Below are positions 6,342 to 12,214 of a stretch of 14,605 nucleotides of DNA, piece by piece. Numbering within the stretch: position 1 is the first letter of the stretch; each line of letters starts with the position of its first letter. The notes under the pieces are model-generated. The model made no database searches. It was not told the origin of the DNA and was given only the letters and a program-made list of their open reading frames with translations. The translations under genes and the position numbers were made by a program. This DNA comes from Rhodoferax sp. (lineage in GTDB: Bacteria > Pseudomonadota > Gammaproteobacteria > Burkholderiales > Burkholderiaceae_C): contig JARXAU010000216.1 of assembly GCA_029865675.1 (NCBI GenBank), forward strand, positions 1-14,605, read 5' to 3'.

Positions 6342-7133
6342 ATGAACACCATCCTGCTTGAACAAGTCGGCGCCATCGCCACCCTCACCCTGAACCGGCC
6401 TGCTGCCTTGAACGCCCTGTCGCCCGACATGAACCGCGAGCTGTCCGAAGCCACTGCGCAGTTGGAGCTGGACGACAGCGTGCGCTGCGTGGTGCTGCAA
6501 GGCGCAGGCGAGCACTTTATGGCGGGGGGCGATGTCAAAGGCTTTAACGCCGGGCCGAGCGATGCGGCCTCGCGCAAGATCGGGTTTGAGCGTGGCATTG
6601 CAGAGACGCACAGCATCATCACCCGGCTCAAACGCATGCCCAAGCCGGTGGTGGCCAGCGTGCAGGGGGCGGTGGCGGGCTTTGGCGTGTCGCTGATGAG
6701 CGCCTGCGACCTGGTGGTGGCCGCCGAGAGCAGCTATTTCACACTGGCCTATTGCCATATTGGCACCACGCCCGACGGCGGCGCCACCTTTGCCCTGCCC
6801 CGCACGGTGGGCGTGAAGTGGGCCATGGAGATCGCGCTGCTGGGCGACCGCTTTGACGCCGCGCGGGCGCTGCAATGGGGCTTGGTGAACCGCGTGGTGC
6901 CAGTGGCCCAATTGCAAGAAGCCACCATGGCGCTGGCCACGCGCCTGGCCAAAGGCCCCACCGCGGTGTATGGCCGCACCAAAAAGCTGATCAACGAATC
7001 GCTGGCCCACACGCTGGCAGACCAACTGCAGGCCGAGCAAGACAGCTTTGTCGCTAGCGCCCTGGGCGCCGACTTTGCCGAGGGCGTGAGCGCCTTTGTT
7101 GAAAAACGCAAACCCCAGTTCGTGGGCCACTAA
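6342..7133 (+). CDS. Enoyl-CoA hydratase/isomerase (crotonase) family protein, PaaG-like
   Basis: A complete 263-residue crotonase. The oxyanion-hole segments are visible: FMAGGDVKGF (59-68) and SVQGAVAGFGVSL (106-118). The sequence FTLAYCHIGTTPDGG (133-147) lacks the first catalytic Glu of enoyl-CoA hydratase 1 (rat Glu144), but carries Asp145 in the TPDGG context. That matches the catalytic Asp of PaaG-type isomerases (IPDCGG in E. coli PaaG). Glu163 (WAMEIALLG) aligns with rat Glu164. An acyl-CoA isomerase activity is therefore more likely than a classical hydratase, but the substrate is unknown. The start is the ATG at 6342 because NTILLEQVGAIATLTLNRP is the standard N-terminus; an upstream in-frame extension adds only non-family residues. 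No clear Shine-Dalgarno is seen. It lies 66 nt ahead of a quinone reductase gene on the same strand, probably one operon. Confidence 0.92.
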   Translation: MNTILLEQVGAIATLTLNRPAALNALSPDMNRELSEATAQLELDDSVRCVVLQGAGEHFMAGGDVKGFNAGPSDAASRKIGFERGIAETHSIITRLKRMPKPVVASVQGAVAGFGVSLMSACDLVVAAESSYFTLAYCHIGTTPDGGATFALPRTVGVKWAMEIALLGDRFDAARALQWGLVNRVVPVAQLQEATMALATRLAKGPTAVYGRTKKLINESLAHTLADQLQAEQDSFVASALGADFAEGVSAFVEKRKPQFVGH

Positions 7134-7199
7134 GGCCTGCCCACCCACGCAACCACCCACACGGCACCCACATAAACCACATCACCCAGAGAACCCGCT

Positions 7200-8177
7200 A
7201 TGAAAACCCTGATTACCGAAATGTTTGGCATCCAGCACCCCATCATCCAAGGGGGCATGCATTACGTGGGCTTTGCCGAACTAGCCGCCGCCGTGTCCAA
7301 CGCCGGGGGCCTGGGCATCATCACCGGCCTGACCCAGCGCACGCCTGAGGCGCTGGCCGCCGAGATTGCCCGCTGCCGCACCATGACGGACAAGCCTTTT
7401 GGCGTGAACCTGACTTTTTTGCCTGCACTGAGCTCGCCCGACTACCCGGGCTACATCAAGGCCATCATTGAAGGCGGCGTGAAGGCTGTGGAGACGGCAG
7501 GCAACAACCCGCAAAAATGGCTGCCCGCGCTGCACGAGGCCGGCATCAAGGTGATCCATAAATGCACCTCGGTGCGCCACGCGCTGAAGGCCGAGGCCAT
7601 TGGCTGCGATGCGGTCAGCGTGGACGGCTTCGAGTGCGGCGGCCATCCGGGCGAGGACGACATTCCCAACTTCATCTTGCTGCCGCGCGCGGCCGAGTCG
7701 CTCAAAATTCCGTTTGTGGCATCGGGCGGCATGGCGGACGGGCGCTCGCTGGTGGCGGCGCTGGCGCTGGGGGCCGAGGGCATCAATATGGGCACGCGCT
7801 TCATTGCCACGCAAGAAGCGCCGGTGCATGAAAAGGTGAAACAAGCCATTGTGGCCGCCAGCGAGCTAGACACCCGGCTGGTAATGCGCCCCCTGCGCAA
7901 CACCGAGCGCGTGCTGCGCAACGCCGCAGTGGACCGCTTGCTGGAGAAAGAACGCACCTTGGGCGCGGACCTGAAGTTTGAGGACATCATCAACGAAGTG
8001 GCTGGGGTCTATCCGCGCATCATGATCGAAGGAGACATGGAGGCCGGCGCCTGGTCGTGCGGCATGGTGGCAGGGCTGATCCACGACATTCCGACCGTCA
8101 AGGAACTTATAGACCGAATCATGCTGGAGGCCGAAGGCATCATTTACCGGCGCCTGGCCGGTTTCGGTCACAGCTAA
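7200..8177 (+). CDS. FMN-dependent NADH:quinone reductase, PA1024-like (2-nitropropane dioxygenase/NPD superfamily)
   Basis: A 325-residue flavin TIM-barrel protein of the NPD family (automatic label: nitronate monooxygenase). The N-terminal HPIIQGGMHYVG (13-24), NAGGLGIITGLT (34-45), the phosphate-binding SGGMADG (175-181) and NMGTRF (196-201) identify the fold. The blocks KVIHKCTSVRHALKAE (117-132) and DGFECGGHPGEDDIP (142-156) match, from memory, Pseudomonas aeruginosa PA1024. That enzyme was shown to be an NADH:quinone oxidoreductase with little nitronate activity; its subclass has HPGEDD where true class I nitronate monooxygenases have GGHRG. It likely reduces quinones with NADH in the cytoplasm. 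The ATG at 7200 has only a weak AGAGAA upstream. The gene follows the crotonase gene on the same strand, so a link to acyl-CoA catabolism is possible but unproven. Confidence 0.9.
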   Translation: MKTLITEMFGIQHPIIQGGMHYVGFAELAAAVSNAGGLGIITGLTQRTPEALAAEIARCRTMTDKPFGVNLTFLPALSSPDYPGYIKAIIEGGVKAVETAGNNPQKWLPALHEAGIKVIHKCTSVRHALKAEAIGCDAVSVDGFECGGHPGEDDIPNFILLPRAAESLKIPFVASGGMADGRSLVAALALGAEGINMGTRFIATQEAPVHEKVKQAIVAASELDTRLVMRPLRNTERVLRNAAVDRLLEKERTLGADLKFEDIINEVAGVYPRIMIEGDMEAGAWSCGMVAGLIHDIPTVKELIDRIMLEAEGIIYRRLAGFGHS

Positions 8178-8198
8178 AGCGGGTGAAGCGGTGCGGTC

Positions 8199-8222
8199 AA
8201 AAGTGGTGAGTTCGCTGCTTTT
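8199..8222 (+). terminator. Possible weak terminator between convergent genes
   Basis: AAAAGTGGT and GCTGCTTTT can pair around a six-base loop on the plus strand, including three G-U pairs, and the stem ends in TTTT. It lies between the convergent stop codons of the quinone reductase and lipoprotein genes. On the minus strand the wobble pairs become mismatches, so any function would favour plus-strand transcripts. Confidence 0.27.
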
Positions 8223-8952
8223 ACGGGACCAAAGGCAAGCCACTGCCACCCGTGGTGCTGTCGGGCAGGTCGCGGCGAGTGTAGGGGTCGTTGGGACCAC
8301 CAATGCGCTGGAGTGTCATCACGAAACCCTGGTCTGGCCGGGTCCACACCATATGGCCTTGCGCGTCAAGACGGCGCGTTACCTTGATGCCAGGCATCGC
8401 GAAGGGCAACCACGACCAGGGAATATTCACCGATGGCAGCGTCCTAGCGATGACGCTGACCAGCATGGGCTGCAAAACATAAGTCGTCCCTTCTTCATAA
8501 CGGACGATGACGTGGATCGGGGTTTTGTAGTCAAAGACCAGCACATCATGGATCGCGTTTTCTGGCGTGCCGTCGGCGCGCCCATCCGCAATAGTGCCGC
8601 CGCCCATGTCAACGATGCGGTTGCCGCACTGTTCGATACGTTCTACGTAGTTGTAAAGGCGATCGGTGTCGGGCACCACGGCATCGCCGCGCTGAACCCG
8701 TATGGCTTTCCAAATGCCGCGCAGGTCGGGCGCGCCATCCACCAGTGGCTCGGTGCAGCGGGCCAAAACGGGCGCAGGAAATGAGTTCCCATAGCCCCCA
8801 GCCGGGGTGTGGGCCACCGGGATGTCGTCGGCGCGTATGCCAGTAGCTGAGTGGCGTACCGGGGCAGCGGGCTGCGGCTGCGGCGAACAGGCGGATAGCA
8901 AGCCTAATGCGGCCACTCCAAACAGGGTGCTCAACGTGGTGCTAAACCGCAT
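8221..8952 (-). CDS. Putative lipoprotein of unknown function
   Basis: The 243-residue protein starts MRFSTTLSTLFGVAALGLLSAC: a short basic n-region, a hydrophobic core and the lipobox LSAC with Cys22 as the predicted lipidation site. Ser at +2 argues for outer-membrane sorting. A Gln/Pro/Ala-rich tether follows. The mature part has two cysteines (66 and 109) that could form a disulfide, a GIW motif at 79-81 resembling the lipocalin G-x-W signature, and alternating hydrophobic patterns suggesting beta strands (VLVFDYKTPIHVIVRYEEG, 137-155). I do not recognise the family; lipocalin-like is only a guess. The ATG at 8952 was chosen over one ten codons upstream because AGGAAAGG lies just before it and it gives a clean signal peptide. 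The gene is downstream of, and co-oriented with, the LD-carboxypeptidase homologue, with a 154-nt gap. Confidence 0.82.
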   Translation of the reverse strand: MRFSTTLSTLFGVAALGLLSACSPQPQPAAPVRHSATGIRADDIPVAHTPAGGYGNSFPAPVLARCTEPLVDGAPDLRGIWKAIRVQRGDAVVPDTDRLYNYVERIEQCGNRIVDMGGGTIADGRADGTPENAIHDVLVFDYKTPIHVIVRYEEGTTYVLQPMLVSVIARTLPSVNIPWSWLPFAMPGIKVTRRLDAQGHMVWTRPDQGFVMTLQRIGGPNDPYTRRDLPDSTTGGSGLPLVP

Positions 8953-8957
8953 GGAAA

Positions 8958-8965
8958 CCTTTCCT
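8958..8965 (-). promoter_or_regulatory. Ribosome binding site deciding the lipoprotein start
   Basis: The minus strand reads AGGAAAGG, five bases before the ATG at 8952. It favours this start over the longer in-frame form beginning at 8982, which would put an atypical segment before the signal peptide. Confidence 0.6.
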
Positions 8966-9008
8966 TGGCCGGCGGGAGCCAAGCCGCGATGTAACTTGGG
9001 CTTGACTC

Positions 9009-9014
9009 AGTATC
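9009..9014 (-). promoter_or_regulatory. Weak extended -10 candidate upstream of the lipoprotein gene
   Basis: The minus strand reads TGCGATACT, an extended -10 arrangement with GATACT matching TATAAT at 4/6. No -35 is recognisable. It would allow independent expression of the lipoprotein gene from within the 154-base gap after the LD-carboxypeptidase homologue. Confidence 0.22.
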
Positions 9015-9048
9015 GCATTGGGGCACGGGAAGGCCGTCGCTTTCATGA

Positions 9049-9065
9049 CAGGCTTTTGCAGCCTG
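9049..9065. repeat. Perfect inverted repeat in the gap before the lipoprotein gene
   Basis: CAGGCT and AGCCTG form a six-pair stem with a TTTGC loop. No T-tract follows on either strand, so it is not a classical intrinsic terminator. It may be an RNA processing or protein-binding site, or chance. Confidence 0.3.
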
Positions 9066-9106
9066 GGCGTTGGTCGCCAGTGCCAACACCAGGGTCTGGT
9101 CGTGGC

Positions 9107-10015
9107 CTAAACGTGGCCCCAGACTAGCAGCGCGTCGCGCCCTTCGGTCACCAGGTCCACCTTGGCGCCCACGGGCAGCAACACTTTGGTGGGGACGAGG
9201 CCTAAGGGCAGGCCGGTGAGCACCGGCACCGCCAACTGGCTGCGCAGCCAAGTCACCACGCTGGCGAGTTTGAAGCCCTTGTCGTGCGGCACCAGTTTGA
9301 AGCTGGTGAACTGGCCCAGCACAATGGCTTTTTGCTGCGCCAGCACGCCTACGTGTAGCAATTGGGTGAGCATGCGCTCCAGGCGATACGGATGCTCGCC
9401 CACGTCTTCCAAAAACAAGACGCCGCCCTTGACCTTGGGGAAATACGGCGTGCCCAAGAGCGACACCAGCACCGCCAGATTGCCGCCCCAAAGCTTGGCG
9501 TTGTGAATTTCGACTGGGCTGCCCGCCTCAGCCTTGGGCAAGCGCCAGCCTGCGCCCTCCCCTTGCTCCAGCAGCAAGTCCTCAAAACAGGCTTGCATGA
9601 TGTCGTCCGGCCCCTCGGGCGCGCCAAAGTCTTGGACCAGCGCCGGGCCTTGCCAGGTAATGGCGCCTGTCTGGGCTAGCACCGCCAGACCCAAGGCGGT
9701 GAAGTCGCTCAAACCCACAAACTGCGTGCCCGCCTCAACTGCCTTGGCAATGGCGGCATAGGGCAAGGCGGGCAAAAGCCGCGTCAATCCATAGCCCCCG
9801 CGCGTGACCATGGCCACATCCGCACCGCTGGCAGCCGCTCGGCCAATAGCCGCCAAGCGAGTGGCGTCGTCCCCGGCAAAGCGCTGGTAGCTGGTGAGCG
9901 CATCCGCATCCACCTCCACCTCGTGCCCCATGGCGCGCAAGTGCTTGAGCCCGCGCCTAAATGCCGCCTTGTCGCGCACCGCGCCAGAGGGAGAAAAAAT
10001 GTAGATGTGGCTCAT
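9107..10015 (-). CDS. ldcA: LD-carboxypeptidase (peptidase family S66) homologue lacking the catalytic His
   Basis: The 302-residue protein matches the cytoplasmic LD-carboxypeptidases, which remove the terminal D-Ala from murein tetrapeptides during peptidoglycan recycling. The nucleophile elbow GLSDFTAL puts the catalytic Ser at 103, and LFLEDVGEHPYRLERML (200-216) supplies the catalytic Glu203. Family members have a Gly-His pair in the G-x-P-x-G-H segment, where His completes the Ser-Glu-His triad. Here residues 268-274 read GLPLGLV, with Leu273 at that place (codon CTC; His CAC is one base away). The common THGP block also reads TWQGP. Length and all other blocks are intact. Either activity is lost, the protein has another role, or the base is a sequencing error. 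The start at 10015 fits the family (IYIFSPSGAV). A tandem repeat occupies the place where a Shine-Dalgarno would be expected. Confidence 0.88.
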   Translation of the reverse strand: MSHIYIFSPSGAVRDKAAFRRGLKHLRAMGHEVEVDADALTSYQRFAGDDATRLAAIGRAAASGADVAMVTRGGYGLTRLLPALPYAAIAKAVEAGTQFVGLSDFTALGLAVLAQTGAITWQGPALVQDFGAPEGPDDIMQACFEDLLLEQGEGAGWRLPKAEAGSPVEIHNAKLWGGNLAVLVSLLGTPYFPKVKGGVLFLEDVGEHPYRLERMLTQLLHVGVLAQQKAIVLGQFTSFKLVPHDKGFKLASVVTWLRSQLAVPVLTGLPLGLVPTKVLLPVGAKVDLVTEGRDALLVWGHV

Positions 10016-10019
10016 AAAT

Positions 10020-10045
10020 TAAATGGGGGTCATAAATGGGGGTCA
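10020..10045. repeat. Exact tandem duplication of a 13-bp unit in a REP/RAYT-like sequence
   Basis: TAAATGGGGGTCA occurs twice in succession (10020-10032 and 10033-10045), followed by GATTTCAATTATTGG. The motif ATGGGGGTCAGA-plus-AT-rich tail resembles dispersed repeats often found next to REP-associated (IS200-like) tyrosine transposase genes in proteobacteria. No such transposase is present here. The repeat fills most of the 46-bp gap between the tadA-hydrolase ORF and the LD-carboxypeptidase homologue and ends five bases before the latter's ATG. Confidence 0.6.
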
Positions 10046-10061
10046 GATTTCAATTATTGGA

Positions 10062-11444
10062 TCAGTCTTTGGCTTGAAAAAACTCCACGGCGCGCTCCGC
10101 GATGCGTTCGCCGTGCTCCTGCACAAAGTGCCCGGCCTCGGGCAAAAGCATCACCTCGGTGCAGCCGCGAATTTGCGCTTGCAGAGCGCGCATCACCGGC
10201 TCGCCCAGCACCGGGTCTTGCTGGCCGATGGCCATCAGGCTCTGGCCCAACCATTGCGAGGTCCAAAACTCTGCGGCGCGGCGCGACACCGCTGCGCCTG
10301 GCGAATCCGCAAACTCGGGCACCATGGGTGGAAACGCCCGCAGCGCCGCGCGGTGGCCCCGGTCTGGAAAGGGCGCGTTGTAGGCCTGCCATTCGGATGC
10401 GCTCCTCTGCGGGTTGCCCCTCGCAAACAAACGCCCTACGTCATATTCGGGACTCTTGGCGCACCAGTCGCGCCAGGCCAAAAAGCCGTTTGACAGAGGC
10501 AAAGCGCCGGTGGCCAGCGTCGTGTTCATCACCAGCAGACCCCGGTAGCGCTGCGGCGCGTCCATGGGCAGAGTCAGGCCCAAAATGCCGCCCCAGTCTT
10601 GCACTACCAGCACCACGTTGCCCAAGTCCAGCCGCTCAATGAATTCCAGCAGCGAATGGCGGTGAAAGTCAAAGGTGTGAAAGCTGTCTTTCTTGGGTTT
10701 GTCGCTCTTGCCAAAGCCAATCAAATCTGGCACCACCACCCGGTGGCCTGCCTCGGCAAAGGTCGGAATCATCTTGCGGTACAGGTAGCTCCAGGCCGGG
10801 TTGCCGTGCAAACACAGGTAGGTGGTGTGCGCGTCCGCAGGGCCCACGTCCAGGTAATGCATGCGCAAACCGGCCAGCGCGGGCAGGTCGCTCAGGTAAT
10901 TTGCGGGCCAGGGATAGTCCGGCAGGTTGGCGAAACTGGCCTCAGGGGTGCGCAAGGCGTCTTCTCGAACCGGGTTCATATTCGTCCTTTTGGGCTTGAA
11001 AAAGTCCTGCAACACCGCAGCACACTCGGCGCCCAGCACGCCGCCCAGCACCGACGTTTGGTGATTCAAGCCGGTGTGCTCAAACAAGTTGAGCACCGAG
11101 CCGGCCGCGCCTGTGCGGGGGTCAGCGGTGCCAAACACCACGCGTTTCAGGCGCGCATGCAGCATTGCGCCGCAGCACATGGCGCAGGGCTCTAGGGTGA
11201 CAAACAGCTCGCAGCCGTCGAGTCGATAGTTGCCCAAGGCCTGGGCGGCGGCACGCAAAGCGGCAATTTCGGCATGGGCCGCGGGGTCGTGCTGGCCAAT
11301 GGGGGCGTTATGGCCGACGGCGAGCAACCTCCCATCTTTGACCACGACTGCGCCCACAGGCACCTCACCGTGCTGCGCCGCAAGCGCAGCCTGCGCCAGT
11401 GCCAGGCGCATCCAGTGCGCGTCGGTGGCCAAGGTTTCGGACAT
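10062..11444 (-). CDS. tadA: TadA tRNA adenosine deaminase fused to haloalkane-dehalogenase-like alpha/beta hydrolase
   Basis: A single 460-residue frame encodes two enzymes. Residues 1-153 are a complete TadA, which converts A34 to inosine in tRNA-Arg(ACG): zinc ligand and proton shuttle HAE at 57-59, and the PCAMC zinc motif with Cys87 and Cys90. Residues 156-460 match haloalkane dehalogenase subfamily I: HGNPAWSYLYRKMIP (213-227), nucleophile Asp283 and halide-binding Trp284 in VQDWGG, putative acid Asp410 and base His439 in EAGHFVQEHG. No stop codon separates them. Yet Met156 (codon at 10979) is preceded by AAGGA at ideal distance and begins a typical free-standing dehalogenase N-terminus. 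The hydrolase may therefore be made as a fusion, separately, or both. TadA is normally essential, so its domain should be active; the dehalogenase substrate is unknown. The ATG at 11444 lies 6 nt after the PaiB-family stop, implying an operon. Confidence 0.93.
   Translation of the reverse strand: MSETLATDAHWMRLALAQAALAAQHGEVPVGAVVVKDGRLLAVGHNAPIGQHDPAAHAEIAALRAAAQALGNYRLDGCELFVTLEPCAMCCGAMLHARLKRVVFGTADPRTGAAGSVLNLFEHTGLNHQTSVLGGVLGAECAAVLQDFFKPKRTNMNPVREDALRTPEASFANLPDYPWPANYLSDLPALAGLRMHYLDVGPADAHTTYLCLHGNPAWSYLYRKMIPTFAEAGHRVVVPDLIGFGKSDKPKKDSFHTFDFHRHSLLEFIERLDLGNVVLVVQDWGGILGLTLPMDAPQRYRGLLVMNTTLATGALPLSNGFLAWRDWCAKSPEYDVGRLFARGNPQRSASEWQAYNAPFPDRGHRAALRAFPPMVPEFADSPGAAVSRRAAEFWTSQWLGQSLMAIGQQDPVLGEPVMRALQAQIRGCTEVMLLPEAGHFVQEHGERIAERAVEFFQAKD
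10979..10990 (-). promoter_or_regulatory. Internal ribosome binding site and ATG at the TadA-hydrolase junction
   Basis: The minus strand reads AAAAGGACGAATATG: the AGGA core (10985-10988) ends five bases before an in-frame ATG at 10979. It is a stronger Shine-Dalgarno than the one ahead of the fused frame's own start at 11444. Its presence suggests that the hydrolase was, or still is, translated as a separate protein of 305 residues (10062-10979). Confidence 0.6.
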
Positions 11445-11450
11445 TAATGG

Positions 11451-12086
11451 CTACTGCGCTTGCGTGCCCAGACCCAATTGGCGCATCCATTGCCCCAAGG
11501 CGTTCTCGTCCGGGCTGCCCGCGTCATAAATTTCAAGCATGCGCGCGTGCACCTCAGGACGGTGCTGATTGACTTTAACTTTGCACTGCAAGCTTATGAT
11601 TTTTAATGAGAAAGCCACAATTCCATTGAGCATTTTCTCCGTGTAGTCCTCGGGCAGGCTGCGCCACTGCTGGGCATAGGCGGGCTCGTGGTCGGCGATG
11701 AGTTGCTTCAACAGTGCGTCTTTGGCGGCATGGCCGTCCAACACCTCCGCCTGCACCGTGCAATGCACGGCCACATAGTTCCAGGTGGGCACACGCGCCA
11801 GGTCGGGATAGACCTTGGGGGACATGTAGGCGTGAGGTCCCATAAAAGAGACGACCGCTTGCGGGCGCGCTGCCAAGTATTTCCAGTGCGTATTGCCCCG
11901 CGCGCAATGGCCCAGCAAAACCGCACGGTGGACGTCCGCGCCTGAGACGTCCAGGTGCAAAGGCAGATGGGTGATAAAAGGCAAGCCATTGTCGTCTACC
12001 GAAACCAAGCTGGCAAACGGATGCTGGCGCATGAGCTGGTGGGCAAGCCTTGGGTTTTGGGGGTCGAACTGGGGGGGCAAGTACAT
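11451..12086 (-). CDS. PaiB-family FMN-binding protein / putative transcriptional regulator
   Basis: The 211-residue protein has the PaiB family layout: an N-terminal MYLPPQFDPQNP, LVSVDDNGLPFITHLPL (27-43), SFMGPHAYMSPKVY (80-93), VPTWNYVAVH (99-108) and a C-terminal GIVAFSLKIISLQCKVKVNQHRP (155-177). PaiB of Bacillus subtilis is linked to negative control of sporulation and degradative-enzyme genes; family members have a split-barrel flavin-binding fold, and many may be enzymes rather than regulators. The usual KxKLSQN near the end reads KVKVNQH here. The ATG at 12086 fits the family N-terminus, with AGGA about nine bases upstream; a longer in-frame start at 12146 adds 20 non-family residues. 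It ends 6 nt before tadA, so the two are probably co-transcribed. Confidence 0.87.
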   Translation of the reverse strand: MYLPPQFDPQNPRLAHQLMRQHPFASLVSVDDNGLPFITHLPLHLDVSGADVHRAVLLGHCARGNTHWKYLAARPQAVVSFMGPHAYMSPKVYPDLARVPTWNYVAVHCTVQAEVLDGHAAKDALLKQLIADHEPAYAQQWRSLPEDYTEKMLNGIVAFSLKIISLQCKVKVNQHRPEVHARMLEIYDAGSPDENALGQWMRQLGLGTQAQ

Positions 12087-12148
12087 GGAGATGCATTCCT
12101 GGCGAAGTGGAGGCAATTGCGACACTCTGCTGCTTCGCCGCAACACCC

Positions 12149-12154
12149 ATTATC
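12149..12154 (-). promoter_or_regulatory. Possible -10 element for the paiB-tadA operon
   Basis: The minus strand reads GATAAT (5/6 to TATAAT) 62 bases upstream of the PaiB-family ATG, within the 128-base gap after ntrC. No convincing -35 is present at 16-18 bases. No clear terminator for ntrC is seen in the gap, so read-through from ntrBC is also possible. Confidence 0.3.
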
Positions 12155-12214
12155 CCCAAGCATCGCCCCAGCATGATTCCGAACCAAGCACCGGGAAAGA
12201 CCTACCCGCGCCTA

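Noticed and set aside
5971..6345. A 124-codon plus-strand frame between the R-M island and the crotonase gene
   Set aside because: Its composition is Arg/Ser/Pro-rich without a domain pattern, it has no ribosome binding site, and it overlaps the crotonase start; the opposite strand is more protein-like and ends at a terminator.
8931..9491. A 186-codon minus-strand frame overlapping ldcA and the gap to the lipoprotein gene
   Set aside because: It is out of frame with ldcA, is low-complexity where it overlaps, and has no ribosome binding site; the ldcA frame has clear family motifs.
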